Below are positions 1-9,438 of a DNA stretch of 13,860 bases, piece by piece (positions within the stretch are counted from its first letter, which is position 1; every line of letters starts with the position of its first letter). Both the position numbers and the translations under genes were made by a program. The notes under the pieces were generated by a model, which made no database searches, was not told where the DNA came from, and worked only from the letters and a program-made list of their open reading frames with translations. Where the stretch lies: contig LSSN01002683.1 in assembly GCA_001970855.1 (NCBI GenBank), positions 1 through 13,860 of the forward strand, read 5' to 3'. Origin of the DNA: Smittium culicis (lineage: Eukaryota; Kickxellomycota; Harpellomycetes; Harpellales; Legeriomycetaceae).

Positions 1-199
1 AAAAAAAAAATACTAGCTATATTTATTTAAAAAGGAAGCCTTTAAGTACTTTATAAACGAGAAAAATAATAAGGAGAGATTTCAAATTTTTTTTATAGTC
101 TTTATTTACAGTAGTTTTTTTCCCCCTCTTCTAGCTGCCTAGATAAAAAAAAACCTCTTAATCTCCATTTATCTTCATGAAATAATTCGACAGCAGTAA

Positions 200-1340
200 T
201 TACCTTCTCCCTGATTGCTCATTTCAGTCCAATAGATTAATATAGCTATAATCCAAAAAACATCAGCCAATGGATCAAAAGAGTTTTTATGATTATGCTT
301 CGATTTAGCCAGTAATGTTCATGATCATGTCTTACGCTTAATATACAAATCAGTTTGACTTTGTTATAGCCAATAATTATATGAATCCTGTTATCATGCT
401 CATTCAGCCAATGGATAGTAGTTTCTCATAAATTGGCACTACATAAGCATCCAGTAATCAGTTAGTTTTATGATTGATGAAAAGAAAAAACATGGTATTG
501 AATTCGTTGGACTGCGCCCAATAGATAACAGAACTTTTCTTGGCGAGAGAAATTGAGCTAGGCATTGAAATGAGAAATTGAGCTAGGCGTTGAAATGAGA
601 AGCTGATCTATTGGCGGAATTAGACTGCGCTGGCACCGAATAGAAACTTTAGAAAGTCGTAAAGGAGGATTATATCAGTTTTTATCGCGATTAAGCATTT
701 CATTCAAAGGCAAAGGCAATCTATCAAATTCCTTAGATCGCCAAAACCTTTGCAAATTCGATGGTATTATTTGCATTTTCAAGCAGAAACTTCGACTCTT
801 AAATACGCCAATTAAGCTTAATTAAATTGCAAGTAAGAGGAAAAATAGGCAAATTATAGGCATGATCATCGAATCCATTTCACAATCAAAGTGGCTGTTA
901 ATTGAAGCTGGCCAATAATATGTAGCATCACATTGCTAATACCCGTTTTTTCTTCTATGCCCATTTTAATTGTGTTTTATCTATATCTGACAAATTGGAA
1001 ATCTAAATCAAATAACTGTCTTATCATTAAACTCCAATCACTTCTCATGCCACAGAATTGAAGCTAGCCTAGTCAATTGCTATACCTTACCTCAAAGCCC
1101 AATTAAACCTTAAACAAGCTCGCATCTCACATATCAAGTATGATATAGAAACTACTAACTGTTTCCAAATGTTAAAGAAAATACATTTTTTCACTGTGCA
1201 ATATGTTCCATTTACACAATTAATTATGTAGATTTCCTATACATCCAGCTTTACTCCCTGTATATGTAATTACTCCCTAACCCATTTAATGTCTTCATAT
1301 ATTTCATCCCCATTCATTTAAAACACAAGTCAATAAAAAA
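200..1340 (+). pseudogene. Possible degenerate coding region, unidentified (retroelement-like at best)
   Basis: No intact gene is present. A frame opening at an ATG at 270, and a second frame running from about 602 to about 1330, give protein-like translations. They are broken many times, nearly always by TAA or TAG and rarely by TGA. Several stops sit where a glutamine codon would fit, as expected if CAA/CAG had decayed by C-to-T change. The shift between the two frames coincides with the 25-bp tandem duplication at 547-601, whose length is not a multiple of three. I recognise no domain: no reverse transcriptase, integrase or zinc-knuckle motif. A decayed gag-like gene of a retroelement is one possibility. 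Ordinary AT-rich spacer, where TAA and TAG are frequent by chance, is the other. Confidence 0.2.
547..601. repeat. 25-bp tandem duplication (2.2 copies)
   Basis: Two adjacent 25-bp units, 547-571 and 572-596, differ at one base (an A/G difference in GGCATTG versus GGCGTTG). They are followed by the first five bases of a third copy. The unit begins GAGAAATTGAGCTAGGC. Replication slippage is the likely origin. Confidence 0.9.
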
Positions 1341-3500
1341 TCTTACAACTTTTGCAAAAACAATTCTTAATTCTCAATTGTATTAATCAAAAGTTTACTA
1401 TTTAATCGTTTTTAGTTTAAAATCCAAATTTTCTGTTTATCGCTATTATCCTCGCTACATTAAATATTATTTCAAATAAGAAAATTCAATTTCGATCAAA
1501 AATATATCTGTATATATTATAATTCGCTAATTTTATTGAAACTACAAATAATTATGGCGAGATAAACCACACCTGATCTCCAAATTTAAATAGTCAAAAA
1601 TAGAATTTTATATACTTTCTCTTGTTTTAACATTCGAATTTGAATTTTAAACACTCCACCAAAAGACTTAAAAAAATAGTTACTGATTGATTCGTTTCAG
1701 TATATTTTATTTTATAAAAATTCATATTTTTCATTAATAAAACGACATATTTTAAGCGGCATTTATACATCATTTTTTATCAAGACAAGCTTTCATCTAA
1801 AAAAAGCATTAATATGCTCCATAAATGCCAAGAATTCGATAGGGCCTCCTATCAACCATTTCGCCTTACAAATGCGAAAAAATATAATATTGATTTAATT
1901 TACATATAAATAACTCTCATAATAAAACTTAAATTATAAACATTCATTAAAAAATGGCCAAATCACTTACCTACATAAATTTGTTCGCCTAGTTTTACAT
2001 CACATGCATTTAATTCATTTAAATCCAACATTCGCTTGTTTGCGCAATTAAAAAATGTGACCCTTGAATACGCTGAAATAATTATTACTTATTTAAAAAA
2101 AAATAAAGCTAAAATACTTTGTATAAATGCTCACACAATCTAGCTATCGTTATTAATTTGTACAGAATAGTTACGGTTTTCAAGAAATCCCAAATTCGCT
2201 CAACACTATAATTATTTTCGCAGTTTCTTTCACAAATTCAGATAGATTTGCAAAAATACTGACCAAACATCGAGTCAAGTACATAATTCCGACTTTTGAA
2301 GGTTGTAAAATCTTTAAATACCCAATTATTACAAGAAAAACATTCAATAATACTTATAGCGATCAGTTTAAATGTCGTTGAGTATAGTTTATGGTATATT
2401 ATAAGGTATACAAAACACAACTTAAGCGGTGAACATAAGATTGAAAAGTTAGGATCCAAAGAATCACTAACGAGTTTCATGTACTATAAATAAATATTAA
2501 AATATGTATAAATGTCCAGACTTATTTCATAGAGAGAGTGGGAGTCAGAGCTTATAAAAAAAATTCGGTCATTAAATACTGTATTTATTTTTTCTAGTCT
2601 CCAAAGGCGCGCGTCTTGTAAATACAGCCACAACACATAATAAAGATTATATCCTACCTTCTTGCACTAATATGATATAATTACATTTGCCTCAAAAATA
2701 ATATAGATAAAAATATTAGAAATCAAATTTAAGGCAGTTGCATGAACTTAATTTTATGAATATAATTTCGTTTATAACAACTTTATGAAAAATAATAATA
2801 TACATGGGGCAATAAATTAGTATAATCAACATTTATATAAAATGTTAAGTTTTTTTTTATTTTTATTATCAGTATCAAACACTGTTGGAAAATAGATAAA
2901 GTTATGCTGTTCGCTCCAAAAAATGGTGTAATGATAAAATAATAGCTAATTTAATTAATTACAAATTTTTTTTGCTTATACACATGATCAAATATACATT
3001 CAAGAGTAAAAGTAAAAAATTAACATCCAGCATCCCTTACTTAAATTAGAAATTCTCTTACTTTCTTACTTTATTATGGGTTTATTAGCTAACTAAAAAT
3101 CTCAATGAATGATATAGCGCATAAAGCAGTTCTATATGTGATGGAAAGAATCATTTAGTATGCAAATTTATGCACATACATATTTATTTTTGTATTTATA
3201 AATTGTCCATAAACTTTTTTGTAAATTATTAGTATAGATATATATAAGGAAAAATAAATTCTATAGAGAATATAAAATTTCTTTTAGAATATAAATACTG
3301 GAGAAGAATAGCAATCGTGTAAGTATAATATTTTTTTTAAAAAATATAAGTTTATTGCCATTTGCTCTATTCAATATAATTCAAGTTTAGAATATATTTT
3401 ATCATTGAAACATTGAATACTTATTATTTATTTATGCAATTATAGTATTAAATCTATTAAATTCCAATACCATCTTAAACCTAGATAATTAAAAGGAATA
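1341..3500. other. AT-rich spacer without a recognisable gene
   Basis: This stretch is very AT-rich, with many A and T runs and stops in all frames. The few open frames of 65 to 80 codons near 2240-2490 overlap on opposite strands, have biased low-complexity translations and show no motif. I found no tRNA (no B-box such as GGTTCGAATCC), rRNA or terminal repeat of a mobile element. The only local structure I noted is the hairpin pair at 1838-1879. Confidence 0.6.
1838..1879. other. Two adjacent short hairpins
   Basis: The first is a perfect 6-bp stem with a 4-base loop (GATAGG, loop GCCT, CCTATC; 1838-1853). The second has the 6-bp arms TTTCGC (1859-1864) and GCGAAA (1874-1879) around a 9-base loop. 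The spot is locally more GC-rich than its surroundings. It could be a remnant of a structured RNA, or chance. Confidence 0.4.
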
Positions 3501-3522
3501 ATTTGCAAAATTGCGTGTAAAA

Positions 3523-4152
3523 ATGAGTCAAAAAAATGGTACTGATGCAGTTAGTGATTCTATGAAAAAGATACTTTGTATGATCACGCCTGAATTTTTA
3601 AAAGAAATAATTATTGAACCCTTTAAACCTGTTGAATTTAAAGATCACATGGAGAGTATCGGAGTTAGTATAACGGATATACGATCATTGTTGTATTATT
3701 ATTGCGTCAAAGGAACAAAGATAGATGATCTTACTGTTAGTTTGCAGGAACCAGAATTTAGAGAAACGATCACAAAATGGAAAAATGTATACGGGCTAAA
3801 AGCGAGAAAAGAAAAATCGAGTAAAATGATAACTATACATCGAGTAGCTTCAGTTTATCCGGAGGAAGTCGCTATTATATTGAAAAAGCACGGTAGTAAA
3901 TGCAGGATACTGAACTTTGAAGGCGTTACAATCCCTACGTATCTCAGGTTCAATAGCGCGCCTGCTATTCTACTAGACGATAACGAGTTTAATGAGTGAC
4001 TAAAGTGGGCGGTTGAGTTTGATAAACTGATCAACAAATCTAGGCATGATAAATACGCCGTTGTTAAATTTGGGCTCAAGGCATACGAAGGGAAAATGTA
4101 TGACATGGATTCCAGAAAGAAAATTCGCGTTCGTATCGAAAGTATAGAATAA
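3523..4152 (+). pseudogene. Endogenous viral element: phenuivirus-like nucleocapsid (N) frame with one in-frame stop
   Basis: The frame runs 210 codons from an ATG at 3523 to a TAA at 4150-4152 and is interrupted only by a TGA at 3997-3999. A TTG twelve bases upstream is also in frame, but the ATG is the better start. The product would be slightly shorter than typical phenuivirus nucleocapsids (about 240-270 residues), which coat genomic RNA. Supporting features from N terminus to C terminus are an acidic and hydrophobic start, a segment ending in YYYCVKGTKIDDL (about residues 60-72), a basic stretch, then ITIHRVASVYPEE, which fits the conserved arginine/alanine/proline helix of the tenuivirus/phlebovirus N family. 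Next come LRFNSAPAILL and, after the stop, an EFDKLIN element typical of the C-terminal lobe. No polymerase or glycoprotein sequence adjoins it. The frame is far better preserved than its flanks. The family call is by eye; an unknown cellular gene remains possible. Confidence 0.58.
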
Positions 4153-5270
4153 GGGCAATTAGATTTAATCATTCATTGCTGTTTCTTGCCATAAAAAAAA
4201 AAACTATTAACGCAAATATTCAGGTCGAATAAATATTTAAACTTTTTCAATTTTCTATTCTCTAGTTTCGAGTTTTCGATTGCTTACAGCAAGAAAAAAT
4301 TTTGGTATCACCTTAGTATAATGGGTTGAAATTTTTTAATACTAATAAAGTTATTTTGAGTTTTTGTAAAAAAAAAAATAGTATTACTTATCAATCACCT
4401 TAAGCTTGATATATTGCCATTCCCTTTTATTATTTTTTTATTCACTAATTTGAATTAAAAAAAACAAATGCTTAATTTTGCACATTTAGTTGTTCATGGA
4501 GCTACATTTCTATACTTACCCTGTAAATTTTTATAGTTTGTATCAATTTATTTTTTAAAAATCCATTTGTTAATGTTAATAGACATCAAAATAATAAATT
4601 TTTAGCAAAGTATGTATATATTTCGTTTTAAAATAAACCAATCACAGTTATGCATCCTTTTTTAATATTGAAACTTTGACTTTTTATACAATTTTTCTCA
4701 CATCGCCACACAAACCACAGAAACTTTAGGAAATATGTTATACCAGCTAGTCAAATTATTATTTTTTTAATTGTATAATACAAAAAAAAATTTCCTTCAA
4801 AATTTTATTGAATTTGCTCATAGTTAATATAAAAGACTTTTCTTCATTAATACGGGCCGTTACAAGGTCTATCGAGTCAAACCAAAAGTTATGCTCGCGC
4901 AACTTTTTCAATTATAAAAGTTTATAGATCAAGCAAGTCTGATCCAAAAAAATTTTTTCCTTTAGAGATTGTGTGTGAATTATCGTAATTTTTTTTTATT
5001 TTATATTTTTGATTTATTCACACCTTACAGCGCTAGCGTGGATGGATGAACTATAAACCGTATAATTACCAGTATGTACAACCAAGATGATCGAATTTTT
5101 TTTTTGGTTAATAAAAAAAGCATAGATGCAAGTCAATAGTTTTTTTTTTGCGTATTTACAATTGATAGACAAAGCTTTAATCTTTTATCAGAGGGGAAGG
5201 AATTATGCCGAAAATAAAAAAAATTTACGCTGTATTTTAGACCAAAAAAATTAAGGTAAAATATCGGACT
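4153..5270. other. AT-rich spacer between the viral relic and the Trs65-like gene
   Basis: No coding frame is supported. The stretch has many A and T runs, including an 11-base A tract at 4193-4203 about 40 bases after the viral frame. A less AT-biased patch near 4850-5080 has no open frame of note and does not fit a tRNA. This is the common 3' side of two convergent transcription units. Confidence 0.55.
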
Positions 5271-5286
5271 TTTATTTTATTTTATT
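5271..5286 (-). terminator. Overlapping AATAAA polyadenylation signals
   Basis: On the minus strand three AATAAA hexamers overlap (5281-5286, 5276-5281, 5271-5276), beginning about 15 bases after the TGA of the Trs65-like gene. Position and sequence fit a eukaryotic poly(A) signal for that transcript, although A/T-rich repeats of this kind also occur by chance here. Confidence 0.5.
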
Positions 5287-5300
5287 TTTTTTAGTCACTA

Positions 5301-8300
5301 TCAGTTGACGAGAACAACAATGGGCGCTTCGAACTCAGCGATTAGGGCGGGTCTAATTGTCAGACCATTATGTGTCTCATTCGCATAATCAATGTTTGGT
5401 TTCTCGGAGTTAGAAGGTGCGTTGTGTTCAGCTGTGGCAGCGGCAGCGGTTTCGGAGGTGTACAAAGACGAGAAATTATCTGCATGTGCGTATAGGTACA
5501 GGCTGCCAATGCCGCTGAAATCAGAGGTTGGTGCGTAATAGCGAATAACGACTTTAGCCGAACTTTGTGGACCGATCGTTCTAATAAATTTGAAAAAAAG
5601 TTGAAAAGTCGTTTTAGATTTTTAACATCAATGCAAGGAAAAAAAATGGACAGGGTACCCTATATCGGCCTTATGATCAATAGCGAGCAAATTCAAACTG
5701 AACAAGCTATGCTCAACGAGACTTTGCGAATTTATATCCGAAATAAGTTCGCTGAGCTCGTTCTTTTGCGTGGTATAATTAGTCGAAAATGCTGTTTGAT
5801 CGGCGGTGCGAGTATTGTCTTCTAGTGTGTTGATAAGTTCTGAAGTTATAGATAGACCGGATATTTCTGAGGATCCTACATTGGTTATTGTTATAATAAC
5901 TGGGACTACGTTGCCAGCTTTAGCCTTTGGTTGCGCTAGATAAATAATTTATATAGTTTTAGTTATATTATTGCATTGAAAAAAAAGTAAAGAGCTGTTT
6001 ATATAAGAGTTATTTTTTTTTTTAGGTAAATGATTAAAGGAGAGAATGTGATAAGAATGTAGCAACGCTGATGTAGTGGATAAAAAAAGTACCTTTTATT
6101 GATACACAGAGTCCAAACTCACTAAGAGAAAAAGTAGATTTAGCGATATTCTCATCTGCATCAATATCGAAATTTCTGGTCGTATTGCCAACCAGACCAT
6201 TCGCGTTTTTACTTAAAACCATCCCGTACTTTAAACTAACGCTACTGTTTGACATGTTTTTGTTAATTTTAGAAAGCGAGTTTCGGTTAGAAAAGACAAG
6301 GTTGCTAGGCATTGCATTGTTGTCTTGGGTCAAATATTGGTTGATGGTTTGTTTACTGATACTCGAGCTTCTAGAATTTATTTTAAAGTAGTCTTCACTA
6401 TGTATTTTTTGTTTTGAGTGGATGTTTGAGTAATCTGGAGAATAAGTATAACCTTTAGATATGTTTGAGTATTTCGAAAACGTGAAATTTTCTAAGGATA
6501 AACGTTTATTTGGTGGTAATGATGTTGGAAACACAGGACTAGGGACGTTTGTGATTGGTAACGTTTTCGGCAGTCTTGAGTGATCGTAATCGTTGGAACT
6601 GTGGTCGCCTGAGAAGTGGAAACTATCTGCTGTGCTATACCTGGATTTATAAGATTTGTTATCTTTTATTGGATTGTTAAATTTGGAATTATGGAGCATT
6701 GGAGAAGTAGTTGATCTGGCTCTATTTGTAGGTTCCAAGCTAGAAAAAGATGTTTGAGGTGATGAAGGAAGAGGAGAGAATAGTGTATTCTGTTTTTTGC
6801 CTAAAGAAATTTTATCACTTTTAGTATTAGCATATGATCTTTCGGGGTTAGGTAATGGTTTATCCAACGAGTCGCGGTCGTTAGCGTTGGATGCTGATGA
6901 GTAATTTGCTCCAGCGATAGACGATTTTCTCTCTGAGATATTGTAAAGGAGAGATTTTATTGTGAGTGATTTGTTGTTAGAAGAATGTTTATCAAAACCA
7001 TTATAGTAGAGTCCACTAGAAGCTTGACCAATTCCATTGTTGAAAACATCAGAATTATTTGATTCATATTCAGATTGAGATAATGGAAAGCCTCCTTTAA
7101 ATGGGATATGAGGTCTTTGCGCTAGCAAAGGTGAATAAATAACAGCAGGAGAGTTAGTTGAGTTATCTAGTCCAACAGGGAGAGATTTTCCAATCAAGCT
7201 TCCGAAGGAAAGAGCGTTGTTTTTGGAATTATATTCAGGCAAATTCTTGTTTGAAATCACATTTTGAGAATTGGATGATAAATTAAATCCGCCATTGAGC
7301 TGCAAGAAGCTGGGTGTTGATTCGCATAAAGATCGATTAGTAATCGAATTATGGCTTAATTTATTTTTTTCGTGAGGTGAAATGTTAGAAGACAGAAGCA
7401 GAGAGTTAGTGTCGACATTTATTTTGTGCTCTAGTAAAGAAGATAACCTGGTAGAGGATTTATGAGAGTTATTATCAAGTTCAACAATATAGCCACGAGC
7501 AACAATGGATAGGCTTGATGCTAGCTCGGAGTTGACGTTTGAATTTAAATTCTGGGAAATATTAGACGAATCTTGGTTTTTGTAACAAGATTTGAAGCTT
7601 GAGGCAGAGATGGAAAATATTTCAGACCAAGATTCGTTTGGTTTGAATATTTTAGGAGAGCTGAAGCAGTTTTGGGTACTGGTATTAGAATGATTGGTTA
7701 TAGAGATGATTTTCTTTTTAGAGAATAAAAGAGGGTTGAAATCACTTAATCTTGATATGACTAAATTTTTATGGTCTAATTCTAAAGATACTAGCTCAAC
7801 GGGACCAAAATCAGAATCGGAGCTAGGAATAGAAGTGTTTTCGGGATGTTTTTGGGGTAGTGAATAAGAATTTGAAATAGTTACTTCTAAATAAACGGTA
7901 TCAAGGCCGCAGAAGGGAGGAGATTGAACTAATCGGTAACCAAGTTTTATTATTGGGTTGGTTTTTACTGTTGTGCGGAACATTCTCCTTGGGAAATTTA
8001 GCAAGGCGTCTAAATCAGAGCCTTCAGCTCCAGGAAGAATGGCTAGTTGGTTGGATGGCCGAGAAAGTAAAGAAGGGATGTGACCTTTATCATTAAATAA
8101 AGGTAAATTGCTTTGGCCAAACTGAATGGAAGATTGGGGATTAAAGTTTGAGATATTATGTTTGTTAGTTATCCCTAAAATTATATGTAAATAAGTTATG
8201 AGATAAGAATGAGCTTAAATTATGAAAAGTAATCATCTTAAGTAATAAAAAAAGAATAATTGCTAGGCAATTAGAAGAAAGTGTAAAAAAGGGTACATTT

Positions 8301-9351
8301 GCTTATGCTGTTAAGGGAGACGAATTGGGGGTTTATGTTTTTAGGATCAATGATGGAAGCATCTTGGGAGTTTAGGTAAAAATCGTCTAGAATTTGGTTA
8401 GAAACCCTGATTTCGAGATCAAAGTTGTCCTGGGCGATAGATAAACCGAGACCAGAAGCCGAATGCGAGTTCAAGAGAACAACATCGTTATTGTTAAGGT
8501 TGTTTTTAGAGTCGAGCTTGAATTTGTAAGCGCCTATCCACTCTAAAGTAGATTCGTTGTAGCCAAAAATCAATGGTGGGTTCTGTGAAGCGTCAGAAGA
8601 ATTTGGGTGAGATGGAGAAACTGATTGAACAGATATAGATACTTTTGAATCTGAATTAAAAGTAGTGCAAAGCAGATTAATAAAAAAATATATAAAAGAT
8701 AAGCTGTATTAAGTAGAGCGAGATGAATTTGTTTACCAGATAAAGAGTTTGAGCTTGATAAACTTATAGGATTTTGTTGGCTAGAATTTTTGTTTACAAT
8801 AATGGATAAGTAAGTAGTGACGCTGAATTTAAAGGCCAGGAGGTACTTAAAGGCTTCGTTTTCAAGCACTTGGAAGCTAGAGTCGGCGTAAAAATCGATG
8901 AAAGATTGTTTAGTGTTAAATTCAAGATTGTTGGAACCGTGTGAGTTTAAAGAATTCGCAAAAGAAGGCAGCATAGCATCTGAGAGAGCTTTTCTTGGGA
9001 TAATTGCTAATAGGTAAGCATCGACATTTTCTCCTAAATAATTAGTTGAGAGGGTTGATGAGTTTGATTATGCTTAGTGGAGAGCATTAATAAAAGTTAT
9101 GCGTTTTATTTTTTGTGAAGTAAAATAGCGAGTAAATGTAAGGAAATTTTAAAGATAATATTTTATGAAAGCAAATATTAGAAGATAGAAAGAGAGATAG
9201 AAGAAAGAAATTTTGTTTGGAATGTACCTATTGCTATGTGTTTTCTTGAATCGTGAGATAGTAAAGAAGCTACGTTTTGGGAAGGAGAATAGTCAGGGGA
9301 AGGTATTTTTACAGAGAATACAGTTTTTTTGAAGATTAAGTCATAGTCCAT
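5301..9351 (-). CDS. Probable TRAPPII subunit, Trs65/TRAPPC13-like, six exons, 1137 aa
   Basis: Exons in transcript order: 9228-9351, 8737-9033, 8297-8650, 6093-8174, 5659-5935, 5301-5580. They sum to 3414 nt, exactly 1138 codons including the TGA, and phases match at all five GT-AG introns. The start is fixed by an in-frame TAA at 9364-9366, twelve bases before the ATG. Residues about 1-315 look folded and carry no motif I know. Residues about 333-493 fit an Ig-like sandwich (strand pattern DTVYLEVTISN, then VELVSLEL, then NESWSEIFSI). About 495-940 is Ser/Asn-rich and probably disordered. The last ~190 residues contain a second Ig-like region (GLCVSIKAQ, VVPVIITITN, GPQSSAKVVIRYY). The tail matches how TRAPPC13/Trs65 proteins end: a beta-strand pair, a polar 'G-P-x-S-S' turn, then strands to the C terminus. 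In fungi Trs65 stabilises the TRAPPII Rab exchange factor at the Golgi. Yeast Trs65 is about half this length; the excess is mostly the linker. The exon structure is firm; the family call is moderate, and another beta-sandwich trafficking protein is possible. Confidence 0.72.
5581..5658 (-). other. Intron 5 of the Trs65-like gene (78 nt)
   Basis: Donor GTACCC and acceptor TTATTAG, phase 2. It joins the codons ending in DIG to TIGPQSS. Reading straight through meets TGA after VHFFSLH, so removal is required to reach the last exon. Confidence 0.75.
5936..6092 (-). other. Intron 4 of the Trs65-like gene (157 nt)
   Basis: Donor GTACTT and acceptor TTATCTAG, phase 1, with a branch-point-like ATAACTAAA about 30 bases before the acceptor. 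Splicing joins LCVSIK to AQPKAKAGN. Read-through would end the protein 18 codons later at a TAA. Confidence 0.8.
8175..8296 (-). other. Intron 3 of the Trs65-like gene (122 nt)
   Basis: Donor GTACCC and acceptor AATTTTAG, phase 1. The split codon becomes TGG. Splicing joins SLNSISK to ITNKHNISN. Reading on meets TAA nine codons past the junction. Confidence 0.78.
8651..8736 (-). other. Intron 2 of the Trs65-like gene (86 nt)
   Basis: Donor GTAAAC and acceptor TAATTCAG, phase 1. The split codon becomes GAT. This is the only one of the five introns whose donor begins GTAA rather than GTAC. Confidence 0.75.
9034..9227 (-). other. Intron 1 of the Trs65-like gene (194 nt)
   Basis: Donor GTACAT and acceptor TTATTTAG, phase 1, with CAACTAAT about 10 bases upstream of the acceptor as a possible branch site. 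The interior is pyrimidine-rich on the transcribed strand. It joins SRKHIAI to ENVDAYLLA through a split glycine codon. Confidence 0.72.
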
Positions 9352-9429
9352 CGTAAGAATAAGTTAATATCTTCTTTTTAATTAAATTAGGTTAGGTAGT
9401 GATTAGAAAATTTGATGAGAGGGTTATGG

Positions 9430-9438
9430 CTTTTATAT
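9430..9438 (-). promoter_or_regulatory. Candidate TATA element upstream of the Trs65-like gene
   Basis: On the minus strand ATATAAAAG lies about 80 bases upstream of the ATG at 9351, a plausible distance for a TATA box. Such motifs are common in DNA this AT-rich, so this is only suggestive. Confidence 0.3.

Noticed and set aside
270..1330. TAA/TAG reassigned to glutamine, as in ciliates
   Set aside because: The 1137-codon gene and the LITAF gene use CAA/CAG for glutamine and contain no in-frame TAA or TAG.
2238..2493. Two overlapping open frames of 80 and 65 codons on opposite strands
   Set aside because: AT-biased composition, no domain, and mutually antisense in a stop-poor patch of spacer.
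3997..3999. TGA reassigned to tryptophan, which would leave the viral frame unbroken
   Set aside because: Both host genes end at TGA at sensible positions, so the standard nuclear code fits and the TGA is best read as a break.
3855..4172. 105-codon minus-strand open frame
   Set aside because: Opposite strand of the nucleocapsid-like frame. Its Ser/Leu/Ile-rich translation is a by-product of that frame.
4850..5080. Less AT-rich patch resembling part of a tRNA or an exon
   Set aside because: GTCTATCGAGTC does not fit a T-arm, no acceptor stem pairs with it, and neither strand is open for a useful length.
5331..5396. Short plus-strand frame starting MGASNSAIRAG, reminiscent of a myristoylation-type start
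   Set aside because: Only about 21 codons, and antisense to the final exon of the minus-strand gene.
5565..5825. 86-codon open frame on the plus strand
   Set aside because: It lies antisense to the last two exons and intron 5 of the Trs65-like gene, whose splice phases and beta-strand pattern are much better supported. Its translation shows no motif.
6185..6391. 68-codon plus-strand open frame
   Set aside because: Antisense shadow inside exon 4 of the Trs65-like gene.
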